DNA of 32,125 nt, from positions 1-32,125 of the forward strand of contig CAMJZF010000022.1 in the NCBI GenBank assembly GCA_946410125.1, written 5' to 3'. Below are positions 22,183-30,651 of this stretch, in pieces. Under the pieces are notes generated by a model that had not been told where the DNA came from, ran no database searches, and worked only from the letters and a program-made list of their open reading frames with translations. This DNA comes from an uncultured Prevotellaceae bacterium (GTDB taxonomy: Bacteria; Bacteroidota; Bacteroidia; Bacteroidales; Muribaculaceae). Every line of letters starts with the position of its first letter. Positions within the stretch are counted from its first letter, which is position 1. The position numbers were made by a program, and so were the translations under genes.

Positions 22183-23775
22183 TTAAAGCTTTAGGTCTTC
22201 TTCGTTTTTGGGCTTGGGAGGATAGTCGATGGTGTAGTGCAGTCCTCTTGACTCCTTGCGCTCCTTGGCCTGGCGCATAATCAGGTAGCCCACGTTGATG
22301 ATGTTGCGCAACTCGCAGATGCGACGGCTCACGGTACTCTCCTTGAAGAGTTTCTCGGTCTCTTCATAGAGGATGTCAAGGCGGTTCCATGCGCGGTCAA
22401 GACGCAGGTTGCTGCGCACAATGCCCACGTAGGCGCTCATTATCTCGCCTACCTCTTTCTCGCTCTGGCTGATAAGCACCATTTCCTCGGGATGCTGGGT
22501 CCCCTTGTCGTTCCATTCGGGGATGTCGGTGCGATAGTCGTAGTGGTTGTGGCAAGCTATGGCATGACGAGCGGCTGCGTCGGCATAGACTACAGCCTCA
22601 ATCAGTGAGTTGCTGGCAAGGCGGTTGCCTCCATGCAGACCGGTGCAGGAACATTCGCCCACGGCGTAGAGTCGCTCAATCGATGAGCAGGCATTAAGGT
22701 CGACTTTAATGCCACCGCACAGGTAGTGTGCAGCCGGCACTACAGGGATAAAATCCTTGGTGATGTCGATGCCTATTTCAAGGCAGTGCTTGTAGATGTT
22801 GGGGAAGTGGTGCTTGGTCTCCTCGGGGTCCTTGTGGGTCACATCAAGGAACACATGGTCCTCGCCACGCTGTTTCATCTCGCTGTCGATGGCGCGTGCC
22901 ACCACGTCGCGGGGGGCAAGCGACAAGCGTGGGTCATACTTTTGCATGAATTCCTCGCCGGCAAGATTCTTGAGCACTGCACCGTAGCCGCGCATCGCCT
23001 CAGTGATGAGAAATGCGGGACGGTCGCCTGGATGATAGAGGGCGGTGGGATGGAACTGGATGAATTCCATGTCTTGCACTGTGCCTTTGGCACGATATAC
23101 CATGGCAATGCCGTCGCCTGTGGCGATAAGCGGATTGGTAGTGGTGTGGTATACCGCTCCGGCACCACCTGTTGCCATAAGGGTTACGCGCGAGAGGAAA
23201 GTGTCGACCTTTCCTGTGTCCTGATTCAAGACATAGGCTCCATAGCACTGTATGTCGGGAGTGCGGCGGGTTACAATTTTGCCAAGGTGGTGTTGTGTAA
23301 GTATTTCAACAGCAAAGTGGTTGTCAAATATGTCAATGTTTTTGTGAGCTTTTACTGCCTGGATGAGCGACTCTTGAATCTCATGCCCGGTGTTGTCGGC
23401 ATGATGCAGGATGCGGAATTCGCTGTGGCCGCCTTCGCGGTGCAGGTCAAAGTCGCCCTTTTCGTTCTTGTCGAAATCTACGCCCCAGTCAATAAGGGCC
23501 TTAATCTGTTCGGGAGCCTTGGTGACAACTTGCTCTACGGCTTTGGGGTCGTTGAGCCAGTCACCAGCTACCATAGTGTCATGAATGTGTTTCTCAAAGT
23601 TGTCAATCTCCATGTTGGTGACACTTGCTACGCCTCCTTGAGCCAGGTCGGTGTTGGCTTCATCAAGGGTGGTCTTGCACACTAAAGCCACCTTGCCTGT
23701 GCCGGCAACTTTCAGGGCAAAGCTCATTCCAGCCACGCCCGAACCTATAATTAGATAGTCATATTTGTAAGTCAT
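22183..23775 (-). CDS. nadB: L-aspartate oxidase (NAD biosynthesis)
   Basis: 530 residues, normal for NadB. The FAD-binding dinucleotide motif is GSGVAGMSFAL (12-22). Substrate and FAD regions characteristic of the succinate dehydrogenase/fumarate reductase flavoprotein family are present: DLAQGGVASV, HREGGHSEFRILHHADNTG, MEFIQFHPTALY, RDVVARAID and GLHGGNRLASNSLIEA. NadB oxidises L-aspartate to iminoaspartate, which NadA condenses with dihydroxyacetone phosphate to quinolinate. HREGGHS with no quinol-oxidase C-terminal features supports NadB over FrdA/SdhA. nadA and nadC are not nearby. It starts 32 nt after the PBP gene stop with no promoter box between, so it is probably read through from the PBP promoter. 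Confidence 0.96.
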   Translation of the reverse strand: MTYKYDYLIIGSGVAGMSFALKVAGTGKVALVCKTTLDEANTDLAQGGVASVTNMEIDNFEKHIHDTMVAGDWLNDPKAVEQVVTKAPEQIKALIDWGVDFDKNEKGDFDLHREGGHSEFRILHHADNTGHEIQESLIQAVKAHKNIDIFDNHFAVEILTQHHLGKIVTRRTPDIQCYGAYVLNQDTGKVDTFLSRVTLMATGGAGAVYHTTTNPLIATGDGIAMVYRAKGTVQDMEFIQFHPTALYHPGDRPAFLITEAMRGYGAVLKNLAGEEFMQKYDPRLSLAPRDVVARAIDSEMKQRGEDHVFLDVTHKDPEETKHHFPNIYKHCLEIGIDITKDFIPVVPAAHYLCGGIKVDLNACSSIERLYAVGECSCTGLHGGNRLASNSLIEAVVYADAAARHAIACHNHYDYRTDIPEWNDKGTQHPEEMVLISQSEKEVGEIMSAYVGIVRSNLRLDRAWNRLDILYEETEKLFKESTVSRRICELRNIINVGYLIMRQAKERKESRGLHYTIDYPPKPKNEEDLKL

Positions 23776-23807
23776 AATTGTACAGATTGTTGTTGATGAT
23801 GATGATA

Positions 23808-26351
23808 CTATTGTTGATTTGGACTTTCAACGGCTGGCGTGGGTTGAGGCTGCTCGGGAGGAGCTTGCTGCTGGTTCTCCTTGCTGCCGTTTATGTCATT
23901 TTCTACCATGTTGCGAATGTACTCTGAGTTGTCAGGACCACCGTCGGCCGAGTTTTGATGTGGAATGCTGTCGTCGTAAGGCTGATAAGTTCCAGTAGCC
24001 AACGAGTCGACATATTCATTGACATTCTTCAGGCTATTGCTGCATGCCATGACTGTTCGGTCAAGTTCGTGATCGGCAGGAAATTCCTTGCGCAGGTAAC
24101 TGAAATTGCGGTTTGCCAGTACTTTCTGTAAGAAAAGTCCCACAATGGGCAATGCCACTCGGCTACCTTGGCCCTGGGCGGTGCGGAAGTGAATCTGCCG
24201 ATATGAACCGCCTACCCAGGTGCCACACACAAGGTTGGGGGTAATGGCCACAAACCAAGCGTCGGTGTAGTTGTCGCTTGTGCCGGTCTTGCCGCCAATT
24301 CCCACTCCGCTCACATAGTTGTTGAGGGCTTGCCCGGTGCCGCCGGCATCACAGCACACCGCCTCAAGCATTCGTCTCATGGAGTAGGCCTGATTGTGCG
24401 ATAGCGCGCGGCTGGGGTCGTTGAGTGAACGGCTGTTGTATATTTCTTCTTTCTCGCCTTTCTTGTTGGTGCGGTAGATGCGTGTCACGAGCACCGGGTG
24501 CTTGGGCTGACCGTCATTGACCACTGTGCCGTAGCAATTCACCAACTCAAGCAAGTTAACATCACTTGAGCCGAGGCACAGCGATGGGGTCTCGTCAAGA
24601 TTGGATTTTATTCCCATGTCGTAGGCCGTTTGCGCAACTCGTTTCACACCCACGTCGTTGCCCACTTTCACGGCAATGATATTGTTGCTTCGAGCCAGTG
24701 CGGCACGCATGGTCATGGTTTGGTTGGAGAATCGTCCACTGGCATTCTTGGGCTCCCACAGTTTCGATTGTCCCGACTTAGCGTCGCGGTCCATAAGTGG
24801 TGTGGTGAGTGGCGAGTCCATATACATGTCACATGGGCGGCGGCCCTCCTTCAGGGCGGCACTGTAGACAAAGAGCTTGAAAGTGCTGCCTGGCTGGTGC
24901 TGGGCTCGCACGTTGTCATATTGCCAGGTATTGTAGTCGACATCTCCCACCCAGGCTTTTACTTCGCCCGTGTGTGGGTCCATGGCAATGAAGCCGCAGT
25001 GCATCTTGTGAAGCATGTACTTGATTGAATCGATAGGGCTCATGTTGGCATAGTGTCCGCCGTTATAGTCAAAGAGCTTCATGCGATGCTTTTTGTTCAT
25101 GTAGTGTTCTACCGAGTCAAGATTCTCGTTAAACTTTGCCATTAGCTGGCGGTAGATTTCGCTGCGCTCTATCTTGTCGGTAATGAAGTTTTCCAAGACA
25201 TTGCCTTTAGCGTCTACCCAGCATGGCTTGTCGCCCCATTCTCGGTCAAAGTTTTGCTGAACTATACGCATCTGTTGTGTCACAGCTTGCTCGGCATAGC
25301 GTTGCATGCGGGTGTCGATGCTGGTGTGTATTTCCAGTCCGTCGCGGTAAAAGTCTACGTCATTGTCTTCGCACCAGTCACGCATTTCTTCAACTACTGC
25401 CTTGTGGAAGTAGGGGCATTGATTGTTGTTCTCGGTTTCGGGAGTATATTTAAGATTGAGCTTGCGCTTCGACAAGCGGTCGTATTGCGACTGAGTGATG
25501 TCGTTGTGTGACAAGGCATTGCTTAACACGGTATTGCGACGCTCAAGGCAACGCTTGGGATGCTTGAGGGGATTGTAGAGCGAGGTGCCCTTGAGAATGC
25601 CCACAAGCATGGCGCTCTGCTCGGTCTTGAGCTTGGCGGGAGTGGTGTTGAAGTAGGTGCTTGCCGCTGTCTTGATGCCAAAGGCTTGATTGCCAAAATC
25701 GACAGTGTTGGCATACATTTCCAAGATTCTCTCTTTGTCGTAGAAAGCCTCAATTTCCGAAGCGAGAATCCACTCCTTCATTTTCATGATGATCATCTTC
25801 ACGCCGGGAATGTAGCACAAAAGCCCACCGGTGTATTCTCTGGTGCGCATCTTGAACATGTTCTTTACCAGCTGCTGGGTAATGGTAGATGCTCCGCGTG
25901 GACGGCGATGCACGATTAAATCTTTGAGTGCACCGCCCATGCCATGAAAGTCAATGCCCCAGTGGCTGTAGAATCGCTCATCTTCGGTATCAATGAGCAG
26001 CTTAAAGAACATAGTGTCGACCTCTTCATATTTCACCGGAGTGCGGTTCTCTTTAAAGAATTTGCCAATCTGCTTGCCGTCGGCACTGTAAATGTAGGAC
26101 GCATTATAAGGGCGAGGTTCCATGATGTCGTGTAACGACGGCGACTTGCCAAAGAGCCACAAGAAGTTGACGTTTATGGCAATGAGCAAGAGCAGGAAAG
26201 TGACAAAAAGGGTGCACATGGCATAAAACGCCTTTTTATACCAGGGCTTGCCGGCATAAAGGCCTTTATACCATGCGTTGAAGCGCTTGTAGCGAGCCCC
26301 TATGGCGTGCCACAATGTCACTAACTTGTGCCATATATTGTTTAGTATCAT
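23808..26351 (-). CDS. Class A penicillin-binding protein (transglycosylase/transpeptidase, PBP1a-like)
   Basis: 847 residues. One membrane helix lies at about 42-66. The GT51 transglycosylase domain has the catalytic glutamate in EDERFYSHWG (E123), RGASTITQQLVKN (152-164) and ILEMYANTVDFG (209-220). The transpeptidase domain has SxxK S489-T-F-K492 (QPGSTFK), an SNN motif and KTGTSDNYTDAW. The C-terminal tail is Q/P-rich and disordered (from about 820). It polymerises and crosslinks peptidoglycan outside the inner membrane. Its promoter box lies at 26377-26384. The reading frame is intact and of standard length for Bacteroidetes. Confidence 0.96.
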   Translation of the reverse strand: MILNNIWHKLVTLWHAIGARYKRFNAWYKGLYAGKPWYKKAFYAMCTLFVTFLLLLIAINVNFLWLFGKSPSLHDIMEPRPYNASYIYSADGKQIGKFFKENRTPVKYEEVDTMFFKLLIDTEDERFYSHWGIDFHGMGGALKDLIVHRRPRGASTITQQLVKNMFKMRTREYTGGLLCYIPGVKMIIMKMKEWILASEIEAFYDKERILEMYANTVDFGNQAFGIKTAASTYFNTTPAKLKTEQSAMLVGILKGTSLYNPLKHPKRCLERRNTVLSNALSHNDITQSQYDRLSKRKLNLKYTPETENNNQCPYFHKAVVEEMRDWCEDNDVDFYRDGLEIHTSIDTRMQRYAEQAVTQQMRIVQQNFDREWGDKPCWVDAKGNVLENFITDKIERSEIYRQLMAKFNENLDSVEHYMNKKHRMKLFDYNGGHYANMSPIDSIKYMLHKMHCGFIAMDPHTGEVKAWVGDVDYNTWQYDNVRAQHQPGSTFKLFVYSAALKEGRRPCDMYMDSPLTTPLMDRDAKSGQSKLWEPKNASGRFSNQTMTMRAALARSNNIIAVKVGNDVGVKRVAQTAYDMGIKSNLDETPSLCLGSSDVNLLELVNCYGTVVNDGQPKHPVLVTRIYRTNKKGEKEEIYNSRSLNDPSRALSHNQAYSMRRMLEAVCCDAGGTGQALNNYVSGVGIGGKTGTSDNYTDAWFVAITPNLVCGTWVGGSYRQIHFRTAQGQGSRVALPIVGLFLQKVLANRNFSYLRKEFPADHELDRTVMACSNSLKNVNEYVDSLATGTYQPYDDSIPHQNSADGGPDNSEYIRNMVENDINGSKENQQQAPPEQPQPTPAVESPNQQ

Positions 26352-26376
26352 TTCTTATTATAACATATAGAGGTTG

Positions 26377-26384
26377 CAAAATTA
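26377..26384 (-). promoter_or_regulatory. -7 promoter box (TAATTTTG) for the PBP gene
   Basis: Minus strand TAATTTTG followed by C, an exact TAnnTTTG match, 25 nt before the ATG. It probably drives PBP-nadB and perhaps the cyclase. Confidence 0.6.
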
Positions 26385-26433
26385 ATAAATTACTTAAAAC
26401 TATAGTCCAAAAAACACTTAAAATTGTATCTTA

Positions 26434-26477
26434 CAGCCAAAAAATGAAGAAAAGGAACACTTCCAATTCTTCATTTT
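26434..26477 (-). terminator. Intrinsic terminator after the trypsin-like protease gene
   Basis: Long hairpin: AAAATGAAGAA (26441-26451) pairs with TTCTTCATTTT (26467-26477), an AA/AA internal loop follows, then GGAA/TTCC with a CAC loop. On the minus strand the right arm runs into seven consecutive T, 13 nt after the protease stop. It separates the protease transcript from the PBP promoter just downstream. This is the clearest rho-independent terminator in the window. Confidence 0.82.
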
Positions 26478-26490
26478 AGTGAATGATAAG

Positions 26491-27096
26491 CTATTCAACA
26501 TGTGGCATGAAGCGCCTGATATGGCTGGTCTTGAATGCCCAGCACGAGTTCTGCTCCAGCTGTAGTGGCAGGGGGGCAAGATCCTTGGCATTGACATCGG
26601 TTCGCCCCATTGTAATCATGCCATAAACTTTACCGTCTTCATCAAAGATTGGGCATCCACTGCAGCCGTGTGTTATATGGTCGACCGAGGCGATGCGCAC
26701 GTGGCCCGCCATGTCGCGGTCTTTGATAACAAGCCCTTGTGTGGCAATTTGCCGAAGTCCGTCGGGTTTATATTGCCAGCAAAGGATGTTGAGATGGTCG
26801 TTGGGATTAGCGTCATTGTCAGCTAACGAGAGGGGACTTTTTAGCCCGGGGATAGGGTATAGTGCCACATCAAAGCCTGTGCGGTCATCGGCGGGTACAA
26901 TTTTTGGTATCCAGTTCTCAAACTGGAGTGGATGGAAATTATTGCCGTTGCGCACATAATGGGTGATGGGGGTGTCAATCACATGGCCTGCGGTGACAAG
27001 ATAGCCGTCGATGCAAAAAGCCGTGCCGGCAAAGGAGCGCACGTTGCCAAATTGGCGAAAGATTGGCATCACGTAGGGTATTATATTTTGGTCCAT
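26491..27096 (-). CDS. Small trypsin-like serine protease without signal peptide
   Basis: 201 residues, a single chymotrypsin-fold domain. The triad is readable: H38 (VTAGHV), D76 (GFDVALYP) and S146 (HGCSGCPIFDEDGKVYGMI). The oxyanion segment is GCSGCP where most family members have GNSGGP, so two cysteines flank the nucleophile. No signal peptide, PDZ or membrane segment is visible, so the protein appears cytoplasmic, unusual next to the secreted HtrA/DegP relatives. It lies 64 nt after the FtsX-type permease and ends at a strong terminator. A weak -7-like box (AGAATTTG, 27130-27137) may give it a promoter; otherwise it is read with the permease. Target unknown. Confidence 0.8.
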   Translation of the reverse strand: MDQNIIPYVMPIFRQFGNVRSFAGTAFCIDGYLVTAGHVIDTPITHYVRNGNNFHPLQFENWIPKIVPADDRTGFDVALYPIPGLKSPLSLADNDANPNDHLNILCWQYKPDGLRQIATQGLVIKDRDMAGHVRIASVDHITHGCSGCPIFDEDGKVYGMITMGRTDVNAKDLAPLPLQLEQNSCWAFKTSHIRRFMPHVE

Positions 27097-27160
27097 AGAA
27101 CTTGCTATATTGATTTAGTGCTAAAATAGCAAATTCTGTGCCAGTATCGGGCGATGGCTG

Positions 27161-28381
27161 TCATTGCAGGCGACGGCGCATGATGGTACTGGTCACGAGC
27201 GATGTCACGAAACCTATCGCAGCCACAAGCAGCAATACTATCAAGATATCGGTCCACACCACTTGTACGGGATAAGAACTTACCACCACTTGCGACGGGT
27301 CGGCACTGAGTTTTAACCACCCAAAGGTCTGCTGTCCAAGGCACAGTAGCAGTCCCAGGATTATGCCCAGTACAGCTCCGAGCATGGCAATCAGCCATCC
27401 TTCGGCCACAAAGATGCGTGTAATCTGCTGATTGGTGGCACCAAGATGCTGAAATGTAGCTATGCTCTCATCTTTCTCTATGATAAGAAGCGACAGGGTG
27501 CTGATGACGTTGAAGGTGGCTATGATCATGATGAAAGCCAGCAACAGGAAGGTTACCCATTTTTCTACATTCACCATGCGGAACGATTCGGACTGTTGCA
27601 TGAGCCGATTCTTCACTAAATAGCTGTCACCAAGCATTTTTTCCAGTTGCTTCATCACCGAGGTCTCGTTGGCGCCGGGCTGTAGTTTTATCTCTATTTG
27701 TGTGGCTTGGGTGTCGTAGTCAAAAAGGTTGCGTGCAAAATCAAGGGGGACAAAGATAAGATCTTGGTCATAAGAGTTTTGCTGTACTTGAAAGATTGAC
27801 GAAACAAACAATGAGTCACACATGAAGGCATCAATAGGGTTGGCGATGTTGACTCGTCCCACGCGTTTGGGCGCATAGAGCTGCAACATTCGCAAGCTGT
27901 TGGCTCGTAGGCGAAGGTTCACGGCAGGCCCTATGCCCACAACGGCAAAACTCGACACATCATCTTTCAAGGCATAGTAGCCATCAACGATTGTGCTGTC
28001 TATGGCATTGATTTTGTGATAGTTGGCGGGAACGCCTTTTAGCCTGACGGGCATTTGATAGTCGGCATATATGGCAAGAGCCTGGTCTTCAAGCACTGGC
28101 ATTGCCATTGCCACACCATCTGTTGTCTTTATAGCTTGGATTACGCTGTCGGCATCGGCGATGGTCTTGCCGTGAGCAGGCATGATAGCCACTTGTGGGT
28201 CGAGGCGAGCCAGGCGGTCTTGTATCACACCTTTGAAACCATTGAAAACGCTTAGCACACACACGAGTGCGGCGGTTGTCACCACCACTCCACAAATGGA
28301 AATGATGCTGATGATGTTGACTGCGTTGTGAGCCTTTTTAGATTTTAGGTAACGCAGTGCTATTTTCAATGGCAGTGACAC
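27161..28381 (-). CDS. FtsX/LolC/E-type ABC transporter permease
   Basis: 406 residues with the four-helix MacB/FtsX layout: one helix near the N-terminus (about 22-47, IISIISICGVVVTTAALVCVLSVFNGF), a large periplasmic domain (about 50-265), then three helices (WVTFLLLAFIMIIATFNVISTLSLL; WLIAMLGAVLGIILGLLLC; ILIVLLLVAAIGFVTSLV). The start RYLKSKKAHNAVNIISIIS is typical of LolC/LolE-like lipoprotein-release permeases. No ATPase gene is adjacent. It follows rbfA with a gap of 104 nt that contains a heptamer array, an order commonly met in Bacteroidetes. Lipoprotein release is the best guess but the substrate is not proven. Confidence 0.88.
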   Translation of the reverse strand: MSLPLKIALRYLKSKKAHNAVNIISIISICGVVVTTAALVCVLSVFNGFKGVIQDRLARLDPQVAIMPAHGKTIADADSVIQAIKTTDGVAMAMPVLEDQALAIYADYQMPVRLKGVPANYHKINAIDSTIVDGYYALKDDVSSFAVVGIGPAVNLRLRANSLRMLQLYAPKRVGRVNIANPIDAFMCDSLFVSSIFQVQQNSYDQDLIFVPLDFARNLFDYDTQATQIEIKLQPGANETSVMKQLEKMLGDSYLVKNRLMQQSESFRMVNVEKWVTFLLLAFIMIIATFNVISTLSLLIIEKDESIATFQHLGATNQQITRIFVAEGWLIAMLGAVLGIILGLLLCLGQQTFGWLKLSADPSQVVVSSYPVQVVWTDILIVLLLVAAIGFVTSLVTSTIMRRRLQ

Positions 28382-28389
28382 GTCTTTTT

Positions 28390-28424
28390 AAGTATTAAGT
28401 TGTAAGTGTTAAGTAGTAAGTGAT
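28390..28424. repeat. Heptamer repeat array, AAGTNNT family (5 units)
   Basis: AAGTATT, AAGTTGT, AAGTGTT, AAGTAGT, AAGTGAT in unbroken 7-base register. It sits 8 nt before the permease ATG in the rbfA-permease gap. Confidence 0.75.
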
Positions 28425-28485
28425 AGAGCCATGAGTTTTTGAAGAAAATGCACTTAAAACATATTACTTACTATTTATTTATTGC

Positions 28486-28821
28486 TTATTTCTTTAGCAG
28501 TTCGTCGATGTGCTCGATATAGTCGAGTGAGTCATCTACATAGAATACCAGTTCAGGGGTCTTGCGCAACTGGTTTCTTACTCGTTGGGCAAGTGTGTAG
28601 CGTATCGTTTTAGTATTTTGATTCACGCCATCTACAATTTCTTGGGCACGTTCGCTGGGAAACACGCTCAGGTGTACGCGGGCAATGCTCAGGTCGGGCG
28701 ACACGCGCACATTGCTAACACTCACTATCACGCCACGCATCTTGGCGGTGTCTTCGCGGAATATCTCGCTTAAATCTTTTTGGATTAGTCGCTGTATTTT
28801 CTGTATTCTTGTTGATTCCAT
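28486..28821 (-). CDS. rbfA: 30S ribosome-binding factor RbfA
   Basis: 111 residues from the chosen ATG, normal for RbfA. It opens MESTRIQKIQRLIQKDLSEI, matching the family start; the KH-like core contains VSVSNVRVSPDLSIARVHLSVFP and ends in the family pattern LRNQLRKTPELVFYVDDSLDYIEHIDELLKK-type helix. RbfA helps mature the 5' end of 16S rRNA and is needed for cold adaptation in E. coli. A longer frame to 28848 is rejected because the promoter box at 28846-28853 overlaps it. It is first in a unit with the FtsX-type permease. Confidence 0.95.
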   Translation of the reverse strand: MESTRIQKIQRLIQKDLSEIFREDTAKMRGVIVSVSNVRVSPDLSIARVHLSVFPSERAQEIVDGVNQNTKTIRYTLAQRVRNQLRKTPELVFYVDDSLDYIEHIDELLKK

Positions 28822-28845
28822 AAATGTTACTATTACTAACTTATG

Positions 28846-28853
28846 CAAAGGTA
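28846..28853 (-). promoter_or_regulatory. -7 promoter box (TACCTTTG) for rbfA
   Basis: Minus strand TACCTTTG followed by C, an exact consensus match, with a leader of about 20 nt to ATG 28821. It rules out the upstream ATG at 28848. Confidence 0.68.
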
Positions 28854-29029
28854 CTGCTTTTTTGTGAAATTACTACCATAATAGTGCTCTTTTTCGAGGC
28901 TTTCAATGGAGTAAACCTTTTTACCTGCTCTTGCGGCACTACCATGACTGATATATCTTATCTATAATCAAAATAACCACTTATGTTGTTTTTTTGGGCA
29001 TTTATGCTCAAGAAACGGTAAAAATGCAC

Positions 29030-29037
29030 TATCTTTG
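29030..29037 (+). promoter_or_regulatory. -7 promoter box (TATCTTTG) for the membrane protein gene
   Basis: Exact TAnnTTTG match; transcription would start near 29043, just before a G-rich hairpin (29051-29070). Confidence 0.62.
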
Positions 29038-29135
29038 TACACCGCCAAGACGGGGGCGTTTTTTCTCCCGTGTGTTCTTGTTTCATCACAAGGTGCGGTG
29101 AGAAAGAGAGTAATAGTAACAATTTTCCAAGACGA

Positions 29136-30623
29136 TTGAGCGATAACAAGATAAATAGAGCAGGCAACAGTCTGGGCAGCAAGGGTTTGTTGTTGCTTTT
29201 TGGTGAAGTGATGGCAATGGGGCTGGTGGGCGTCTATTCATCCACGCATTTCTCATTTGGCAACTCGATGAGTATAGTAATTGCCTTTGCTGTCGCTTAT
29301 CTTGTACCGCGTTTCATCTATTCAGGCAGCAAGGTGTCTTGCCGCTGGGGACAATGGACTCTGCTGCTGGCTGCCACAGCTCTGTCGGTTTACGCGATTT
29401 GTGAGTTTATAGCTTGGACTCCTGTTGCCGGATATTCACTGGAAATTCCTTATTTGACCGATGATAGTGAGGCTTATTACCGATGGGCTTTGTCGCATTA
29501 TGACGGTCGCTTCCCGGCTCCTGATATTATATATTCTGGCTTGCCAATCATTATGTTGGGGCTATGGAAGGTTTTTGGAGTAAATGTGGTGTGGCCTATG
29601 GCCCTCAACATCATGTTTATCCTTCTCACTATGGTGATGACTGGCAAGATTGCTCACCGCCTGCTAAGCCATCGTTTCCCTTCGGTCAATCCCGTTAACA
29701 TTGTGGCAAGCGCAATGTTGATGGTTGCATTGCTGGGGTTCTTTGTAGCACAGGGCATGAGAATTCAGAAGGAGAGTTATTGCTCACTGGGCTTTACCAT
29801 GGTTGCCTATGCCTTTGCCGGAATGACTGTATCTACTCTTAATAAGAGAGATAGGTACCGAGACCTGGTAATCTTCCTTGCTGGAACACTCCTCGTGGCT
29901 TTTATAAGAACCAATTTCGTCTACTTTATTTTTGTTGGAGCGGTAATGATGTCGCTTGCCGGCAAGTGTGCACGTTGGAAGCAAGGGATGCTGATGGCAG
30001 TCGTGGCACTATCCATCACATTCCTGTTTAACTACTTGTTCAGCTATACTATTGAACATCAGCTCCTTATTCTTGAGGGTGGCAAGGTTATGGCTAATGA
30101 TTTTGAATTGGGTAAAACCCAGCAGCCTTACCAAAACATCATTGGGGACTATTATTTCTATCCACAATGGAAGCGAGTGCTCATGCTGCCCATCACAATG
30201 GGTGTTCAATACATTATTCCTTTCCCTTGGATTTATGACTATAGCAATGCTACTGTCATGACGTTAATCCTGCACATGAGATTTATGTGGTATTTTGCGG
30301 GAGGAATGTGCCTTTTCTATTATTTATATTTAGCTGTTGTCCGTTACAAAACGTTCAGTCTTGGCATTTGGGCATTGTGGCCAGTGGTGATTTTCGTCTT
30401 CTTGGCATTTGCCACTGGAGGTCTCGTGGGGCGCTATTTCTTGCCCATTCAGCCCTTGTTTATAGTAATTGCACTGTATGTGATACTCCTTGTCAGGGAG
30501 GGACATTGCCGCCGGGCGTTCACTATTGGAATGGTGATATACTTGATTGTTCTTTTCGCAACATTTTTCTTCTGTTATTACACTCACGTCGGCTTTCTGA
30601 GAAGTAATAACTTGATATCTTAG
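29136..30623 (+). CDS. Multi-spanning membrane protein, possibly GT-C-type glycosyltransferase
   Basis: 495 residues from the proposed TTG start and about 11-13 hydrophobic segments. After the second helix the loop TDDSEAYYRWALSHYDGRFP carries acidic residues at the position where GT-C (ArnT/PMT-like) enzymes place their catalytic aspartate; that is a topological resemblance, not a firm family match. It may alternatively be a plain DUF membrane protein. Start: no ATG occurs until 29211. GTG 29070 is open but its first 20 codons look non-coding and overlap a G-rich hairpin. TTG 29136 follows an A-rich stretch and gives MSDNKINRAGNS before the first helix. It stands alone on the plus strand, convergent with the methyltransferase. 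Confidence 0.7.
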   Translation: MSDNKINRAGNSLGSKGLLLLFGEVMAMGLVGVYSSTHFSFGNSMSIVIAFAVAYLVPRFIYSGSKVSCRWGQWTLLLAATALSVYAICEFIAWTPVAGYSLEIPYLTDDSEAYYRWALSHYDGRFPAPDIIYSGLPIIMLGLWKVFGVNVVWPMALNIMFILLTMVMTGKIAHRLLSHRFPSVNPVNIVASAMLMVALLGFFVAQGMRIQKESYCSLGFTMVAYAFAGMTVSTLNKRDRYRDLVIFLAGTLLVAFIRTNFVYFIFVGAVMMSLAGKCARWKQGMLMAVVALSITFLFNYLFSYTIEHQLLILEGGKVMANDFELGKTQQPYQNIIGDYYFYPQWKRVLMLPITMGVQYIIPFPWIYDYSNATVMTLILHMRFMWYFAGGMCLFYYLYLAVVRYKTFSLGIWALWPVVIFVFLAFATGGLVGRYFLPIQPLFIVIALYVILLVREGHCRRAFTIGMVIYLIVLFATFFFCYYTHVGFLRSNNLIS

Positions 30624-30651
30624 ACCATAGTTGTCCAATAACGTGTTGCCG

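Noticed and set aside
22726-23685. Long plus-strand open frame opposite nadB
   Set aside because: Antisense shadow of nadB, with no recognisable domain or promoter.
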